64,000 nucleotides of DNA from the NCBI RefSeq assembly GCF_026914185.1, contig NC_070558.1:4402001-4466000 (forward strand), given 5' to 3'. The notes beneath the pieces were generated by a model. It was not told the DNA's origin, made no database searches, and worked only from the letters and a program-made list of their open reading frames with translations. The DNA is from Puccinia triticina. Lineage: Eukaryota; Basidiomycota; Pucciniomycetes; Pucciniales; Pucciniaceae. Of this stretch, positions 40,960-52,415 are shown one piece after another. The translations under genes and the position numbers were made by a program. Each line of letters opens with the position of its first letter. Within the stretch, counting starts at the first letter, position 1.

Positions 40960-42036
40960 GGGCCTGTACCATAGCCCGCGGATTCCAAGGATCTTGCCCG
41001 GGATTCACAACTTTCTGTGAAATCCAAGCGGCCCAGAATCCGGAGTACCATAGCGCTTATTTGTCAACCTCATAATCCGGGGAAAACAGGCCATTTTCCT
41101 CAGTTTGGAAAAACGGCTCCCCCCTATTTTTTTGCCTCGGATTCTGCACTCCCTTCCCTCACTCCCCCTTCCCTGGTCCTTGGACCATCAAATACATTGT
41201 ATGTACATACATATGTATATACACATAAGACCATCCACCAGATTCTTGATGGCCGGTTTGTTCCGGTCATCCAGAAGAGTCATCACCTGTCATCACTCCT
41301 CTTGATGGCCAGCTTGTTCCGGTCATCGAGAGATGTCCATCATCCCCTCAATGACCGGAATGGAGTGGTCATTGGGAGAACTAATCACTCCCCTTGATGG
41401 CCGGTTTGTTCCGGACATCAAGGGGAAGATGTATTGCTTTCGATGCCTGGAACGAGCCGGCCATTGAGAAGAGTAATCACTCCCCTCAATGGCCGGTTCG
41501 TTCCGGTCATCGAGAAGAGTAATCACTCCCCTCAATGGCCGGCTTGTTCTGGTCATCAAGAAGAGAAATCACTCCCCTCAATGGCCGGCTTGTTCCGGTC
41601 ATTGAAGGCATTACTTCATCCCCTCGATGACCAGAACGGAGCGGACATAGAGAGTTCCGGTCATCAAGACGAGTAATCAGTCCCCTCAATGGCCGGTTCA
41701 TTCCGGCCATTGAGAGGAGCGAGTCATTGAGGGGGAGCGAGTCATTGAGAGGAGTACATTATCCCCTTGATGACCAGTTTGTTCCGGACATCAAGAGGAG
41801 TACATCATCCCCTTGATGACCCAAACAGAACGGAATTGGAGAGGAGTAATCACTCTCTTTGATGACCGGGGAGTGACTTCCACGTTGACAAATCCGTGGT
41901 TCCGTGGTACGCCTTTTGGCACACCTTGGATTGTGGACTCAGGGAATCCAAGGGGCAAACGGGATCCCAGCAGAACGTAATATTTGGGGGCGCGGAATCC
42001 GAGGTTTGAATCCCCGGAAAGCTATGGTACAGGCCC
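40960..42036. mobile_element. PIF/Harbinger-type element with palindromic cargo, TAA duplication
   Basis: Ends are GGGCCTGTACCATAGC and its exact inverse. TAA flanks both (40957-40959, 42037-42039). Further inverted similarity around ggattcc follows each end. The interior is a long array of palindromic ggccattgagggg-type units. No transposase ORF. Confidence 0.88.
41240..41880. repeat. Palindromic array (CCCCTCAATGGCCGG...CCGGTCATTGAGG type)
   Basis: Roughly a dozen units alternate cccctcaatggccggcttgttccggtcatcgagaagagtaatcactcc and variants. Arms pair around gcttgtt or gttcgtt. Half-sites vary between caatg and gatga in parallel on both arms. The same unit type appears at 4424-4547. Confidence 0.88.
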
Positions 42037-42589
42037 TAAGAGGGGATTACATGAGTGTCATATATATGCAATGTGAAAACAGCGGCCAACTTGTGGTTGA
42101 GTATAATAAAAGAAACAAAGTAATTCAATATCCTATGCAAAGTATCCTAGAGCTGAGTTGTGTGTGAAACTGTGTGTGAACTCCTATGTGAACTGTCCCA
42201 GACTGGTGTGTGAAAGGTGTTATTTGTGTATCTTCTGATCCAGTAGAGATATGAGGGTGGTTTCAGTGGGTGACTAAGGGTCATTTTGGCCTTAGATTCC
42301 GTTTTTGACGTCTATTTGTCTGTATCTTGAGGTATTTAGAGAGTACTCATAAAAGTTTGGATTTTTCACCTGCAAACACAGGAATAACAACTACATCCTC
42401 CCCCAACTTATTGACTGTCCCCAGTCAATTATGACTTATGACTGTGTTTGATTTTATACAATGGAGAGCTTTGATCCAAAAAGATGATGAAACAACACTT
42501 TGAATTGAGTGTTTATTGAGCAGTGATCCTCCGTAGATTTAGTGAGCTGATTTTGTTTGAGGTTTGAAGTATAAATTTGGTTGGGTGTG

Positions 42590-42790
42590 TGTTTTGAACC
42601 CATTATCTGATAGATTTTGTGTTTTGCAGAGAGTGGGAATTGAACCCGTGTGCTAGTGATTAGAATTGTTGATTTTGTTTGGGAATTGAACTCCAGTCTG
42701 CTTGCGCAGCCGCAGTTGTGCGTAGGGATTATTTTGGGGTTCGCGCCAACAGTATTGGGGTTGTTGTTGGCAGGAATTGAACCTAGGTTT
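42590..42790 (-). repeat. Repeated tRNA B-box-like motifs (GGTTCAATTCC)
   Basis: On the minus strand gggttcaattccc (about 42635), gagttcaattccc (about 42680), ggttcaattcctg (about 42772) and gggttcaaaa (about 42595) occur within 200 bases. GGTTCRANTCC is the RNA polymerase III B box, so this may be a tRNA-derived SINE cluster. No complete cloverleaf was recognised. Confidence 0.4.
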
Positions 42791-43374
42791 GGGGTATTGC
42801 TCTCAAGGGGGGGGGAGGTGCGCTGCGCTGCCTGGGTGTTAATGCAAAACTGCGCCGCAGCCGCGCTCAGTGTTCTCCGATTACGTGTGCAGTCCTCCGA
42901 TTGGAGTGCGAGTTCGCACCATGTCACAAGTCCGTGATATCTCTCTACTAGTCAACCCACAGCCAGTCACCTCCTCACCAAGCCCCCCCTGGTCTCCTAT
43001 CAACAACCCACTGCTACTCAATTCAACTTGCCGGTGTATCCTCGATTGAGGTAAGTACTATCTTCTTCTACTTCCTTCTAGTCCTCCAAAATCGACCTTA
43101 TGGGGATGCACCAGCAATGAAATTGCTTTTGTATGCATTGCTAACTTCTTTCTTTTATCCCTTCCTTTTCCTACAACCAAAGGAGCCCTGCTGACTCGTT
43201 TCTGGATACAAATGAACTTGCCCTCCTTGATGAAAGGAAGTCAAATTGTCTACCCCTTCTTTTGCAAGGGGGTCATTGTGGTGCCCTTGCAAAAGAAGGA
43301 CATAGCCAATCACCTGCGGTTTTGCCTTTTGTCTATTTCCTGCCTGACTTCTCTTCCCCAGCTAAACTACACTG
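42791..43374. other. Intergenic, no gene recognised
   Basis: A hairpin cttttgcaaggg...cccttgcaaaag lies at about 43260-43300. No supported coding region. Confidence 0.5.
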
Positions 43375-43891
43375 GACAGTTGTTTACACATGATGAAAGT
43401 ATGCAGTAAGGGGTATTTGCACATGAAATGGATATGTAAACATCAAAGGGGTATGTAAACCTGAATGATGAAGGGGGTATTGAAAGGGGGTAAAAAACTC
43501 AAAGGGGACATGTAAACATGAAAGGTTCATGAACGCATGATGAAAGGGGTATGTACACATTGTGAAAGTGATACATCCACATGAAAGGGATTCACACACA
43601 TGAAAGAGGTATGTGCACATAAAGGGGTATGGACACATTATGAAAGGGGTGAATGCATAAAAAGGGATATGTGCACATGAAAGGGGTATGTGCACATGAA
43701 ATGGGAATTTGCACAGGTATCAACTCAGTATTTTGGAGCCTGTACTCAGTTTTTTAGAGCTTAGACTCACTCTTGCATAAATTATGCAATTTGCATGTAA
43801 TCAACCAGTGCTTGATTCTTGCATGAGGCACAGCTTGCCTTGAGCTCTAGCATCTCAACTGCAAGCAGTTTCTAGAGGTTTTCTTGCAGTG
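43375..43891. mobile_element. Truncated CACTA-like element, reverse orientation
   Basis: The right end ...aagcagtttctagaggttttcttgcagtg matches the terminal repeat of the elements at 4719-6937 and 56136-57067, and inward the aaaggggtatgtgcacatg subterminal repeats and cttgagctct/aaccagtgcttgatt block are in the opposite orientation. The other terminus is missing. Confidence 0.7.
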
Positions 43892-44215
43892 TAGTATTTT
43901 GATGATGTGGCTGAAAAATTGAACCAACTGCCTGGTGTTGTGACCGAGGTCACAGGTGTGTACTCGGCTGCGGCTCAGCCACCTGGAGGAGTGTTCATCA
44001 GCCTCCTCCGGGCCCCACCGGGAGCAATCCATACCAATTACCACATACACGCTCCTATACCTGGGAGCTGCATGCATATGCATGAGCCTGTGGGTTGCGC
44101 GGACTCACCGATCCTCACCGATCCCCCTTGCGGGGTTAGGGTTCGTGTCCTTGCGCTTCCTAAGCTCGGAGACCAAGCTTGAGTCTTGACAGCAAGTACG
44201 AAGGCCAACCCAACC

Positions 44216-45474
44216 ATGAATCCGGAACATCAGCGGATATGGGAACAAGGAGGTAAGTGGGATGATTATTGCGAGTTTCCAACAGCACCTCGTCTGATGG
44301 AACCGAAAAACATCTTAATCCAATTGTAGATTCGGTTATCCAAAGGTTTCAAAGGATGGCTACCAAGTACGATGGGGCTGCCGATCGACGCTATGAGTAC
44401 GAGTCTCGTGAAGGAAATCCCGTCAAGTTCACAAACGACAAGCTGACCCGGAACGAAGAAGTTTTGGACCGCCTGCAGTCAAACCTCCTGCCTATGTTAC
44501 AGTTCCAAACCATCAATTTATTCGAATCACTAAACCCATTGGGCTTGCAGCAAGAACCAGAGTCGAAAATCCAGCTCATCTCTCAGAACCAATTAAACGT
44601 CGAAACACATGTAGATGAGCTAAGAAATTGGTTCGATGAGGTCTGTTCAGGACACTTGGCTAGAGCGTACCCATCTAACGACTATCACTATCAGCGATCA
44701 AAATTCTTCCGGCTTTCTAGCTTGAAGGGATATATTCTTGAGGCCTCTCAAGACATTGGTCGAAGCTGTCGGATAGCCTATGATATCCTCAACCGGGCGA
44801 AACGTTCGACACAACCACCTAGCCAGCAGACGAATAAAATGTATCATCAGGGAATATTGCTAGCCGAGAAAGCAAACAGATCGTTCCAGGCGGCTATCGA
44901 ATGCATCAAAGGATCTGAATTAGATGTCGCTGAGAAGAGATGGCAATCAAGTTTGGTGAGTATCGACGACAGCTTGCGGAACATCATCGGTTTAGTCACG
45001 CCTTTAACGAACTCTAGTCCAAGGCAAAATTTGATCCAAGAATCAGTCACCGACCTCGCTAAATCAGCAATAATATTGATCAAGGTCCACAAGGTCTTCT
45101 TTGCCAAGTTCTTCTCTAAAAGTGGAGCGATCAGGATAAATATTCCATGTTATACGGAAATGTCTTCGGATCAAATCGCATCTATAGTCCGATCGGTTGA
45201 AGGTGTTGCTAAGGAGCTCCTAGGACTCGTTGGACACTTGAAAGGGACTGGCAGGTTTGGCGACTACATCACTAACAAATTGCGTGCAACACCCTCCACT
45301 CTGCAAGCTCGTTTCAATCCTCCTATGGACCTCCTACTCCTCTATCTCATTCCTTTGATTCCCGATACCGCCACTCAAGATGATTACAGAGAGTGGTTGC
45401 TTACTTGGAGCACTCAGCGCCACTTATCCTCCGAGAACTACCTCAAACATTTGGCTGACCTCGCGAGTAGCTGA
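44216..45474 (+). CDS. Family gene D: GSELDVA-type protein, frameshifted tail
   Basis: Exons 44216-44252 and 44330-45474 join in phase 1 (393 residues). The first exon is short, MNPEHQRIWEQG, corresponding to the end of exon 1 in genes A and C; an upstream non-recognised exon is possible. Exon 2 carries LGLQQEPESKIQLIS, CIKGSELDVAEKRW, FFAKFFSKSGAIRIN and LLLLYLIPLIPD. The frame stops at 45472, but the acidic tail of its relatives (ADRESDSHECDDDEY...SSDSY) is still legible in the next frame up to about 45550, so a one-base shift has removed the tail. The core may still be functional. Function unknown. Confidence 0.8.
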
Positions 45475-46360
45475 CCGCGAGTCCGACAGCCACGAATGCG
45501 ACGACGACGAGTACATACAATACCCCTCTTCCGACTCCTACAAGACATTGATTCAAAGAAAATACCCTTCCCAACCAACATTCTCATGTTTTTTTCATTC
45601 CCTGATTCCTCTGAATTAGCAAACTTATCTTTCTCTTCTTTTTTGATGGGTTACGTTGAGGCTATGAGCTTGGGACCATGCAGTCTTTTTTTGTCAATCA
45701 GCTGGTTTTTATCATGCTATCCTCATTCAACATTGGTCAAAATTTATTAGAATATGAACACCAAGCTGTTTCTTCAATCACTTGATCAAATTGCATCAAT
45801 GCTGAGATTTTCAGAAAAGTGTATGTGGTCAACTTGACAGCTAAATTAGCTTTACACAATCCACATAATTGCAAATTTCGCAACGGTGGGCCGCTACGCT
45901 ACACTACACTACAGGGCCACCTAGTGTTAGCGTAGCGGCGCTACAAGCGCCCTCTTTTTTCTGAAGTGTTAGCGCGTCGCTACGCTGCCTAGCGGTTATA
46001 GCGGCGAAAAAAGGCCTAAAAACCACTGAAACCGCTGTAGCGCAGCGTAGCGGGCGCTTTCTTAAGCCCTGTGCGCGTAGCATATCTGGCGTAATTGCGC
46101 TCACGCTACGCTAAAAGTTAGCTGAATTCACCTACGTTACGCTAATGCTCCGCTTAGTTAGCGTACTGGCCCATCGTCGATCGGAGTCACAAAACATTTC
46201 AACCAGTTTTACATTGAATTCAAACCAACAAGGCAGATTAAAAATTGTCTGGGGTGTGTTTTAGAGAATTTGTAAGTGCAGATCAAGATCCACACTCATT
46301 TGTCTTTCCGGCAAGACAATGAGCAAATGCAGAATGCGAGAGATACAAGAGGAAGGAAAG
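45475..46360. other. Intergenic, with AGCGTAGCG-type element at about 45887-46174
   Basis: From tgggccgctacgctacac (about 45886) to gttagcgtactggccca (about 46174) the sequence is built of gctacgct/agcgtagc motifs and their inverses, with related ends. It belongs to the dispersed family also seen near 26617-26893 and 39838-40068. No clean target duplication. Confidence 0.55.
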
Positions 46361-47709
46361 CTATGGAGGGTTATTGTCAAGTGATTTCGCAGCACTAATG
46401 AAGTTCTCGGTGGTTAGAATGAACTGAGTATTCCAAGTCACAAACCAGTTCTTGTAGTAGTCTTGAGTTGATGAACCATAGGTATCTGAGATAGAAGGAA
46501 TAAGATAATGCAATAGAACGACCAAAGGAGCTTGAAATCGAGATTTGAGACTCGTGGCCACTTTCACAAAGTCTCTGCCCGACCTGTTTTCGTGAGCGTC
46601 ATAGACGGTTTCGAAAAGGTTTCCTAGTTGCAAGATATCGGCGGTGACTAGTGGAAGAGATTGTGCCAAAGATTCGATTCGTTTGGAACACATTTCGGTG
46701 AATAACGGAAGTCGCAATGGAATCCGCCTCGCATTAAGGCTCCTGTCAATTGATAACTTCTTAAAAAATAGCTTTGCTATCTTTATGAGCCCTATTCCTA
46801 GTTTAGCGAGGTGGAAGACTGGTTCCTGGACAAACGTCTTCCTGGGAACTTCATGGGTGCATTGATTAATCACTGTAACAACTTTGTGCAGAACGTGGTC
46901 GACATCGTCTAGATATGATGGCCAATCCAGTTGGGCAACATCCAATTCAGACCCTGTTATGCATTGAATCGTCAAGTCGATCGCGTCAAGTGTGCTCTCA
47001 ACATTCCACCACTTCCACGGATCAAATGTATACTCGGGGTTGATTTCTGGCAAGGACTTCAAGTTTTTGAAAAGTAAATGGCCTGTTCCAACGGCTCGAT
47101 AAATGTGCCGGTACGTCGTGAAGAATTTCGCTCTCAGGCTACGAAGCCTATATGATTTGAATCGTTTCAGGTGTTGGTCATCGAATCGGTGTGGTGCTCG
47201 TGGAGACATGGTCTCAGGCTCTGGGCAGATGAAAGAAATGGAAAATTTGATTTTGTCTACCGTGCGTTCGATGTGGGATTGGATCTTTAAGACGAGCTTC
47301 ATTTTTGTTTCTGGCTCTTTCAGTAAGTCAAGCGGCTTGGCAAGAAAGTTTGAGAGGATGGTGATTTCGCCATGCAAAGCGGGTAGCAAGTAGGATTGTA
47401 GTTGGTGTAAGAGTGTCTCCTGCAACAAAGCGACTTCCTCGACGGAGCGGGTTGATAGAGTGTGTTCGATAGTTGTGCGATCAGGATCTCCACCTCGTCC
47501 ATATTTTTCGGCCAGTCTTCTAAACCCCTTGCTAACCAAGTCTGGAGTGCATTCCAAATGTTTGTACCCAAGTCAGTCAGTCGAAGTTTTTGAAAGTCAA
47601 TCCCGACGGTTTTGAGATAGAACACTGGATGCTTACCTCCTTGGGCCCAAATCCGCTGATGCTCCCGCAGCTCGTCTGAGACTGAAGTGTCGCTGGCTGA
47701 GTCGACCAT
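46361..47709 (-). CDS. Family gene E: GSELDVA-type protein
   Basis: Exon 1 is 47709-47637, the 95-bp intron 47636-47542 (GTAAG...CAG), exon 2 47541-46361, giving 417 residues. Exon 1 reads MVDSASDTSV...RIWAQG and joins in phase 1 as in the other members. Exon 2 is more diverged from A, C and D but keeps LLPALHGEITIL, KEPETKMKLVLKIQ, DDQHLKRFKSYRL, CITGSELDVAQLDW and VVLLHYLIPSISD followed by Y-W-W. It has no acidic Ser tail. An alternative start further upstream cannot be excluded. Function unknown. Confidence 0.84.
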
Positions 47710-48956
47710 CGGAGTTCCTCCTTATTCGAGCGTGCTGAAATCTGACTCGAGTGCACGCGAAATCCAGATGATGTCTTTGACGAACCGAAGTCGAGAAAAA
47801 TGTCCAAAAAAACTCTCGGAAATTCCTCAGGCGGCGTCAGTCCATACCCGGTGACATCATTGTTAGAATTATCACCGAAGAGGGTAAAAGAAAAGGAAGA
47901 GAGGGAGTTTTTGGTGAACAGTTTCGAGATCCTTGGAGGGGGCACAAGGTGGTCAACTCAGGAAAAGAGGAGAAGCTGTTATTTTGTTTACAAATAAAGT
48001 AAATATACGTATGTACATGATCATTTAAAGAATGTATGTATGTAGAATGAATAAAATAAGGAGACATGTTTTTGAATAATATAGAGGCTATTTCTCGGGG
48101 TTCTAGACTACAAGAGGCCGTCATAAAGGCTAAGATCAGATCAAAAACAGGCTACAATAATAAGTAAACATTAAAATAGAGTAAGGGATTTTTGGGATAA
48201 GCAAGAGAGAGAGAAGAAATTCCAACAATCATTCTCTGTGACATCATCGAAGCTCAAACCCAGGTCGCATCTCATCAGATCTCATCAGTTTGTGACCGGT
48301 CCCCGCGCGTATGACGTTGAGTGCGGATCTTTGAAATAATACTGCCAAGGGTACACGCCAGTTGTTAGTTATCTCTGTTGGATTATATCAAGGACCCATT
48401 CATTTTTTTTCATTTACCCCGGTTCACGTTGGCAACAATAATGCCAATTATATCATATTTTATTAGATAAATTTTCCACCTATCAGAAAGTGAATTCAGA
48501 TGAATCAGACCATCTTGAAAAAAGTGAAAATTTTCAACGCGAAATGGGATGAAAATGGTGTCAAAGTCACCAACGTGAATGGGCTATTGCATCATACATA
48601 TGTGAATGGATGGACGCACAATCCTGCGCGTTCATGCATCGATGAAAAGTAACGAAAGTGGGATCGGCGCGTCGCCAGCTAAAGCGCGCTTTTCTATGTG
48701 CCAGCTTTGAATTAGGGGCACCAGTTGGCGTGCAGCCATTCAACAATGACGCCGACTGTGCTACGATGTGTGTCACACATCCCGGCGTTCATCGTTTCAT
48801 CATCAGACGAGCATGCGCCGAAGTGTCCCAGTGCTGAGCGAGAAAATTGGCGCAAGATAAAATGCAAATATTTTTGATCAACATAAATAATTACTACATC
48901 ACTTTCCTCTAAACATTTCATGTTGGGCAACAAAAGTGAAAAAGGAAAAAAAAAGC
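47710..48956. other. Intergenic between genes E and F, no gene recognised
   Basis: Only short ORFs without motifs. This is the 5' side of gene E and the 3' side of gene F. Confidence 0.5.
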
Positions 48957-50334
48957 CTATGAGGCCGTCTCTCTAAATCTGCGGAGAGAAGCCAGGAAGT
49001 GATCGAAGGCTAAAATCATCAGATCATGCCACATACGAAACCAGCTTTGGTAGTAATTCTGATCGGGAAGGCCATCGTCTTCGGGGATCATGGGGACAAG
49101 ATGAAGGAGTGCGATGAGCAATACCGCTGAAAGGCGGTCAGATATACATTCGCAAGAATCCAGAATAAGATCGCATATTTCGCGTGTGGCAATTGGGGAG
49201 ATTTCTCCATTGGCTTCGTGCAAGAGCTCCAAGATCTCCTGCAGATGTCGGGCAGTGTCTTCAGGAAATTGACATAGACAGCTCAGTTGACGAGAGTTCA
49301 TGTCCGAGTAAGTTGGTAGCTCCTCCCTATCGATGATCTTCTGCAAGGTTCTGTATAACGTTCGGAAAAGTTTCCAGATTGGTACCAGCAACTTAAGGAG
49401 CTCGAGTAGCGGTCCACAGACCACTTCGGCCGTATTCCATGGAAGCGCTCGTGTAATTTGAATGTCATCTTCCGCGTGAACTGTGGGATCGATCATACGC
49501 AAGTTTTCTCCGAGCAACACGTTGATCCATGCTTTTTCGTCGCACCAGTAATCTTCGATGAATTGCATTTCAGATTCCACTTCCGTGCATTCCATGGCCA
49601 CGTCGAGCGAATGCAAAGTGTCTTCGTGGTATTCCAGATAAGAGGCAGCTGCGCCGACTTGGTCCGTCGATTGTTTTGTAGAGAACCCAATTTGTTTGAT
49701 GTGTTCCCCGGCCGACTGAAAAAAATGAATGGGATCGTGGATGAGTGCACCAGTCACATACATCAGCGTGTGCAGCCTGAAAGTTTTAAATTGTTTGAGA
49801 TGACCATCGTCGGTTCGGTTGTTGGAAGATAATGGACGTGGATGGATGAGCGCAAGCGCAGCGTGGACTCGAGTCATGGAGTGAGCGATGGCGACTTGGA
49901 GCTCGGAGATCAGCTTGAGTGTTGTCACTGGCCTTTTCCGCAGTTGAGCCGGCTCTAGCAATGGCAGGAGGGCGACCAGTTGGTGTCTCAAGAGGGGTAG
50001 GATCCACGAATGTAACTGGAGGTTGATATTTTCGGTCGAGGTGCCTGGGTAATCAAAGAGCTTGGACGGGCTGCCGGGGCCATCGACTGACTCCCAATCA
50101 TCGACTCCCCGTATACCTATATCCGCCAGACGCCTAAACCCCTCAATCACCAAATCTGCTCAGAGAAAGAAAAAATCAGAAGGTCGATCATCACGCCCGG
50201 CAAAGAGGTCACAAGAACGAGGGGTTTGGCGTGGATGAAAGCGTATGATAAATAGACATACCTCCTTTGAGCCGATGGTTCAATCGGGCCGTGTGTTTTT
50301 TGGTGGCTCCTGCGTTTTTCTTTCTTGATGGCAT
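48957..50334 (-). CDS. Family gene F: divergent member
   Basis: Exon 1 is 50334-50262, intron 50261-50156 (GTATGT...CAG, 106 bp), exon 2 50155-48957, 423 residues. Exon 1 is strongly basic (MPSRKKNAGATKKHTARLNH) and ends K-G at the family splice point; the basic stretch could be a nuclear localisation signal. Exon 2 keeps LVIEGFRRLAD, a TLKLISELQVAI segment, DDGHLKQFKTFRL and LLIALLHLVPMIPED followed by Y-W-W, but the GSELDVA motif has changed beyond recognition. It is the most distant of the six. No known domain. Confidence 0.8.
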
Positions 50335-50921
50335 GGTGTTTCTGAAGGCGGGTGCAAAATCCAGCTCGGGGACAATTAAAGGTGTGATCAGTGACTCTCA
50401 TCCCAGCGTCCCTTATAAACTACATGCGCATGTATTGCCATCAACAATCCGATGATCAATGCAGAGCGAAAGGAATGCAGAATGGGCTGAGTACATGTCT
50501 TGGGCACCTGAGTTTGATGAGCTTTTGGGCTCGACCCCTGGGCTCTTGAAAGGGCCTCCTTTCACGCTCCGTTCCCGTTGACTTTGACTCTGAGCAGCGG
50601 AGTTCAGCCTCAGCAGGCTTCAGCTCTCAAAGGGCGTGATGGCGGGCGGGCATGCGGGCGGGGGCACTTGGCAAATGCCCAAGTCTTGCTTGGCCACAAG
50701 CTCTGGGGATGGGCATGGGGGACACAGACCGGACATCAACCCTGTGTTCGACGACTGGTGTGTACCGGCCACTGTACATATTTACATCCTTGTAACTTGA
50801 ATCGCTTTGAGCGCGGATCTTTGTTGCGGTGTAGATGTTGTTGGTGATGTTTGTGCGTTTTGAAAAACATCACTAGTTGAAGATGGCAGGGGTTATGCCA
50901 TTTTGGATTTTTGTACATAAG
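50335..50921. other. Intergenic, no gene recognised
   Basis: GC content rises from about 50580. No ORF with support. It separates the 5' end of gene F from the 3' end of the GPI2 gene. Confidence 0.5.
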
Positions 50922-52299
50922 TCAAGAGAGTCTGGGAACGGCACAGTCCCAAGGCCCGCCCAAGTCCCTGTAATCAAAAACCCCCCACAAAATAATAATA
51001 AAGGAATTGAATCAGAAAAAAGTTCCCTGGAAAGGCAGTCCCTAGCTAATGTCAAGGCATACTTTTTATAACGTTGGAGCCAGACGTATATCCCAGGTAA
51101 GATGAACGCAGTGCCCAAGGGAACAGCCATCAGATAAATCAAGGCGACGCTGATGGATAACGTCCAGCTGATCAAGAAGGCCAGAGATGCTAATGAGATG
51201 TTCAGGACTACCGGTCTAAACAAGCTGTCGGGATATTTTCTCTGAAGAACCAAACCAAACGAAAAGAAAAAGCAAGGGATGAGGAATGGGTCGGATGAGG
51301 AGGGTATGGAGATGGAGAACAGACCATGACGTCCCGCCGCATCAACGGGAACAATGCAAACCATTCGACGGCAAATAAGACGAGTGAAAAGACATCTGCG
51401 TTAGAAGGCAAGCGGGAGCCGAGGACGACGGAGGCGGAGATGGCAGCATTGATAGACAGCGCGGAAGGGAAGCTGGCCACTCTGAGTTAGCTGCAATCTG
51501 CAGGAAGCAGAATCGAGTGTGCATGTGCTGGGTTTGGCTCACCTGACGTCCAAGCTGCCCTCGATCAAGCTCTCTCGGCCGTCCCGATAGTCGGCTAGAA
51601 GGATGTTGATCGTGAGCAGGACGGCCGACAGCGCCCAGATCGAGTCCGAGTCAGTCGACAGCGTCAGGGTCTTCAACACCGGCGAGATCAACATGAGCAG
51701 GAAGATCAGGATCCCTGTCGATCGCAGTACTGCCTGTCCTGTGACAAAACGTGGTCAGCTCTTCCTATCCGTTCAGTTTGCGGGTTGAGTTTAGGGGGCT
51801 GGCGATGAGTGGTGTGACGGACGAGCTAGTCTTCGATCGGATTTCGAGCGTTCCCACACAAGGTAGCCCACAAGGCCCAATGAGATAGTGTACCAAATCA
51901 ACCCCTATGTAGATAATGCCCGGAAGGTATGATACTTGAGCTTGAACTTGGTTTTTTTTTTTTTTTTTTTTTTGAGTGAGATGGCTGACTTGAGCATGTA
52001 TATGTCCTTCATGGAGATAGACGAACAGGCCGACGAAGATCATGACGGAGGACAGATGGGCGCAGAGAGGCAAGGCGCAGATGACGAGGGTCGGATAGCC
52101 ATCGATCGTCCGCTGGGCTGTTTGTTGGGGATCCCATCAGCATTCCAGTGAGAGCGTGAGAGCTGGGTGGCTGGAGGGACTGACCGGTGCGGTTCTGGTG
52201 GAGATGGGTGAGGAAGGTGCGGTCCTGGTAGTTGTCTGGGAAGGGCTGTCTGGCCCACAGCACCCGCCTGAACGGCACTTGCGGCGGAGGGGACGCCAT
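50922..52299 (-). CDS. GPI2: GPI2/PIG-C, subunit of the GPI-GlcNAc transferase
   Basis: PIG-C is a membrane subunit of the ER complex that transfers GlcNAc from UDP-GlcNAc to phosphatidylinositol, the first step of GPI-anchor synthesis. Seven exons fit: 52299-52185, 52117-51990, 51904-51823, 51738-51543, 51481-51325, 51241-51063 and 50967-50922. All junctions have GT-AG ends and the phases agree, giving 300 residues, close to the roughly 300 of known PIG-C. The N-terminus has VLWARQPFPDNYQDRTFL, the family hallmark; then come multiple hydrophobic helices with LMLISPVLKTLTLSTDSDSI and LSINAAISASVVLGSRLP; the C-terminus has GGPWDCAVP. An internal poly-T run (51952-51973) lies in an intron. It is head to head with the Bbc1-like gene. 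Confidence 0.92.
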
Positions 52300-52415
52300 G
52301 CCGCACCGAGCCCCTCCGGAGGGCGGCTGGTGAGCACCCGGGCCGCGGGGCGGGTGACCCGGGGGGTGGCCATAAATATCCAGCCGGCAGCCAGCACGGG
52401 GACAGCCAAGCGACG
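52300..52415. promoter_or_regulatory. Shared 116-bp region of GPI2 and Bbc1-like gene
   Basis: The start codons of two divergent genes are only 116 bases apart in GC-rich DNA (gagcacccgggccgcggggcgggtgacccg). No TATA box. A bidirectional promoter is inferred; the transcribed leaders must be very short. Confidence 0.55.

Larger units (their letters stand above)
40446..42395. mobile_element. LTR-like sequence TGTAAGACTC...AACTACA, split by Harbinger element
   Basis: Starts TGTAAGACTCAAAAGG like the sequence at 13425 and ends near ...ataacaactaca. The 3' part (42230-42340) matches 18150-18250. The Harbinger element at 40960-42036 interrupts it. Flanks tccct and tcctc do not give a clean duplication. 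Probably a solo LTR of one retrotransposon family present twice in this window. Confidence 0.5.

Noticed and set aside
42454..42927. Minus-strand ORF of 157 codons
   Set aside because: Its sequence is explained by the repeated B-box-like motifs; no coding signature.
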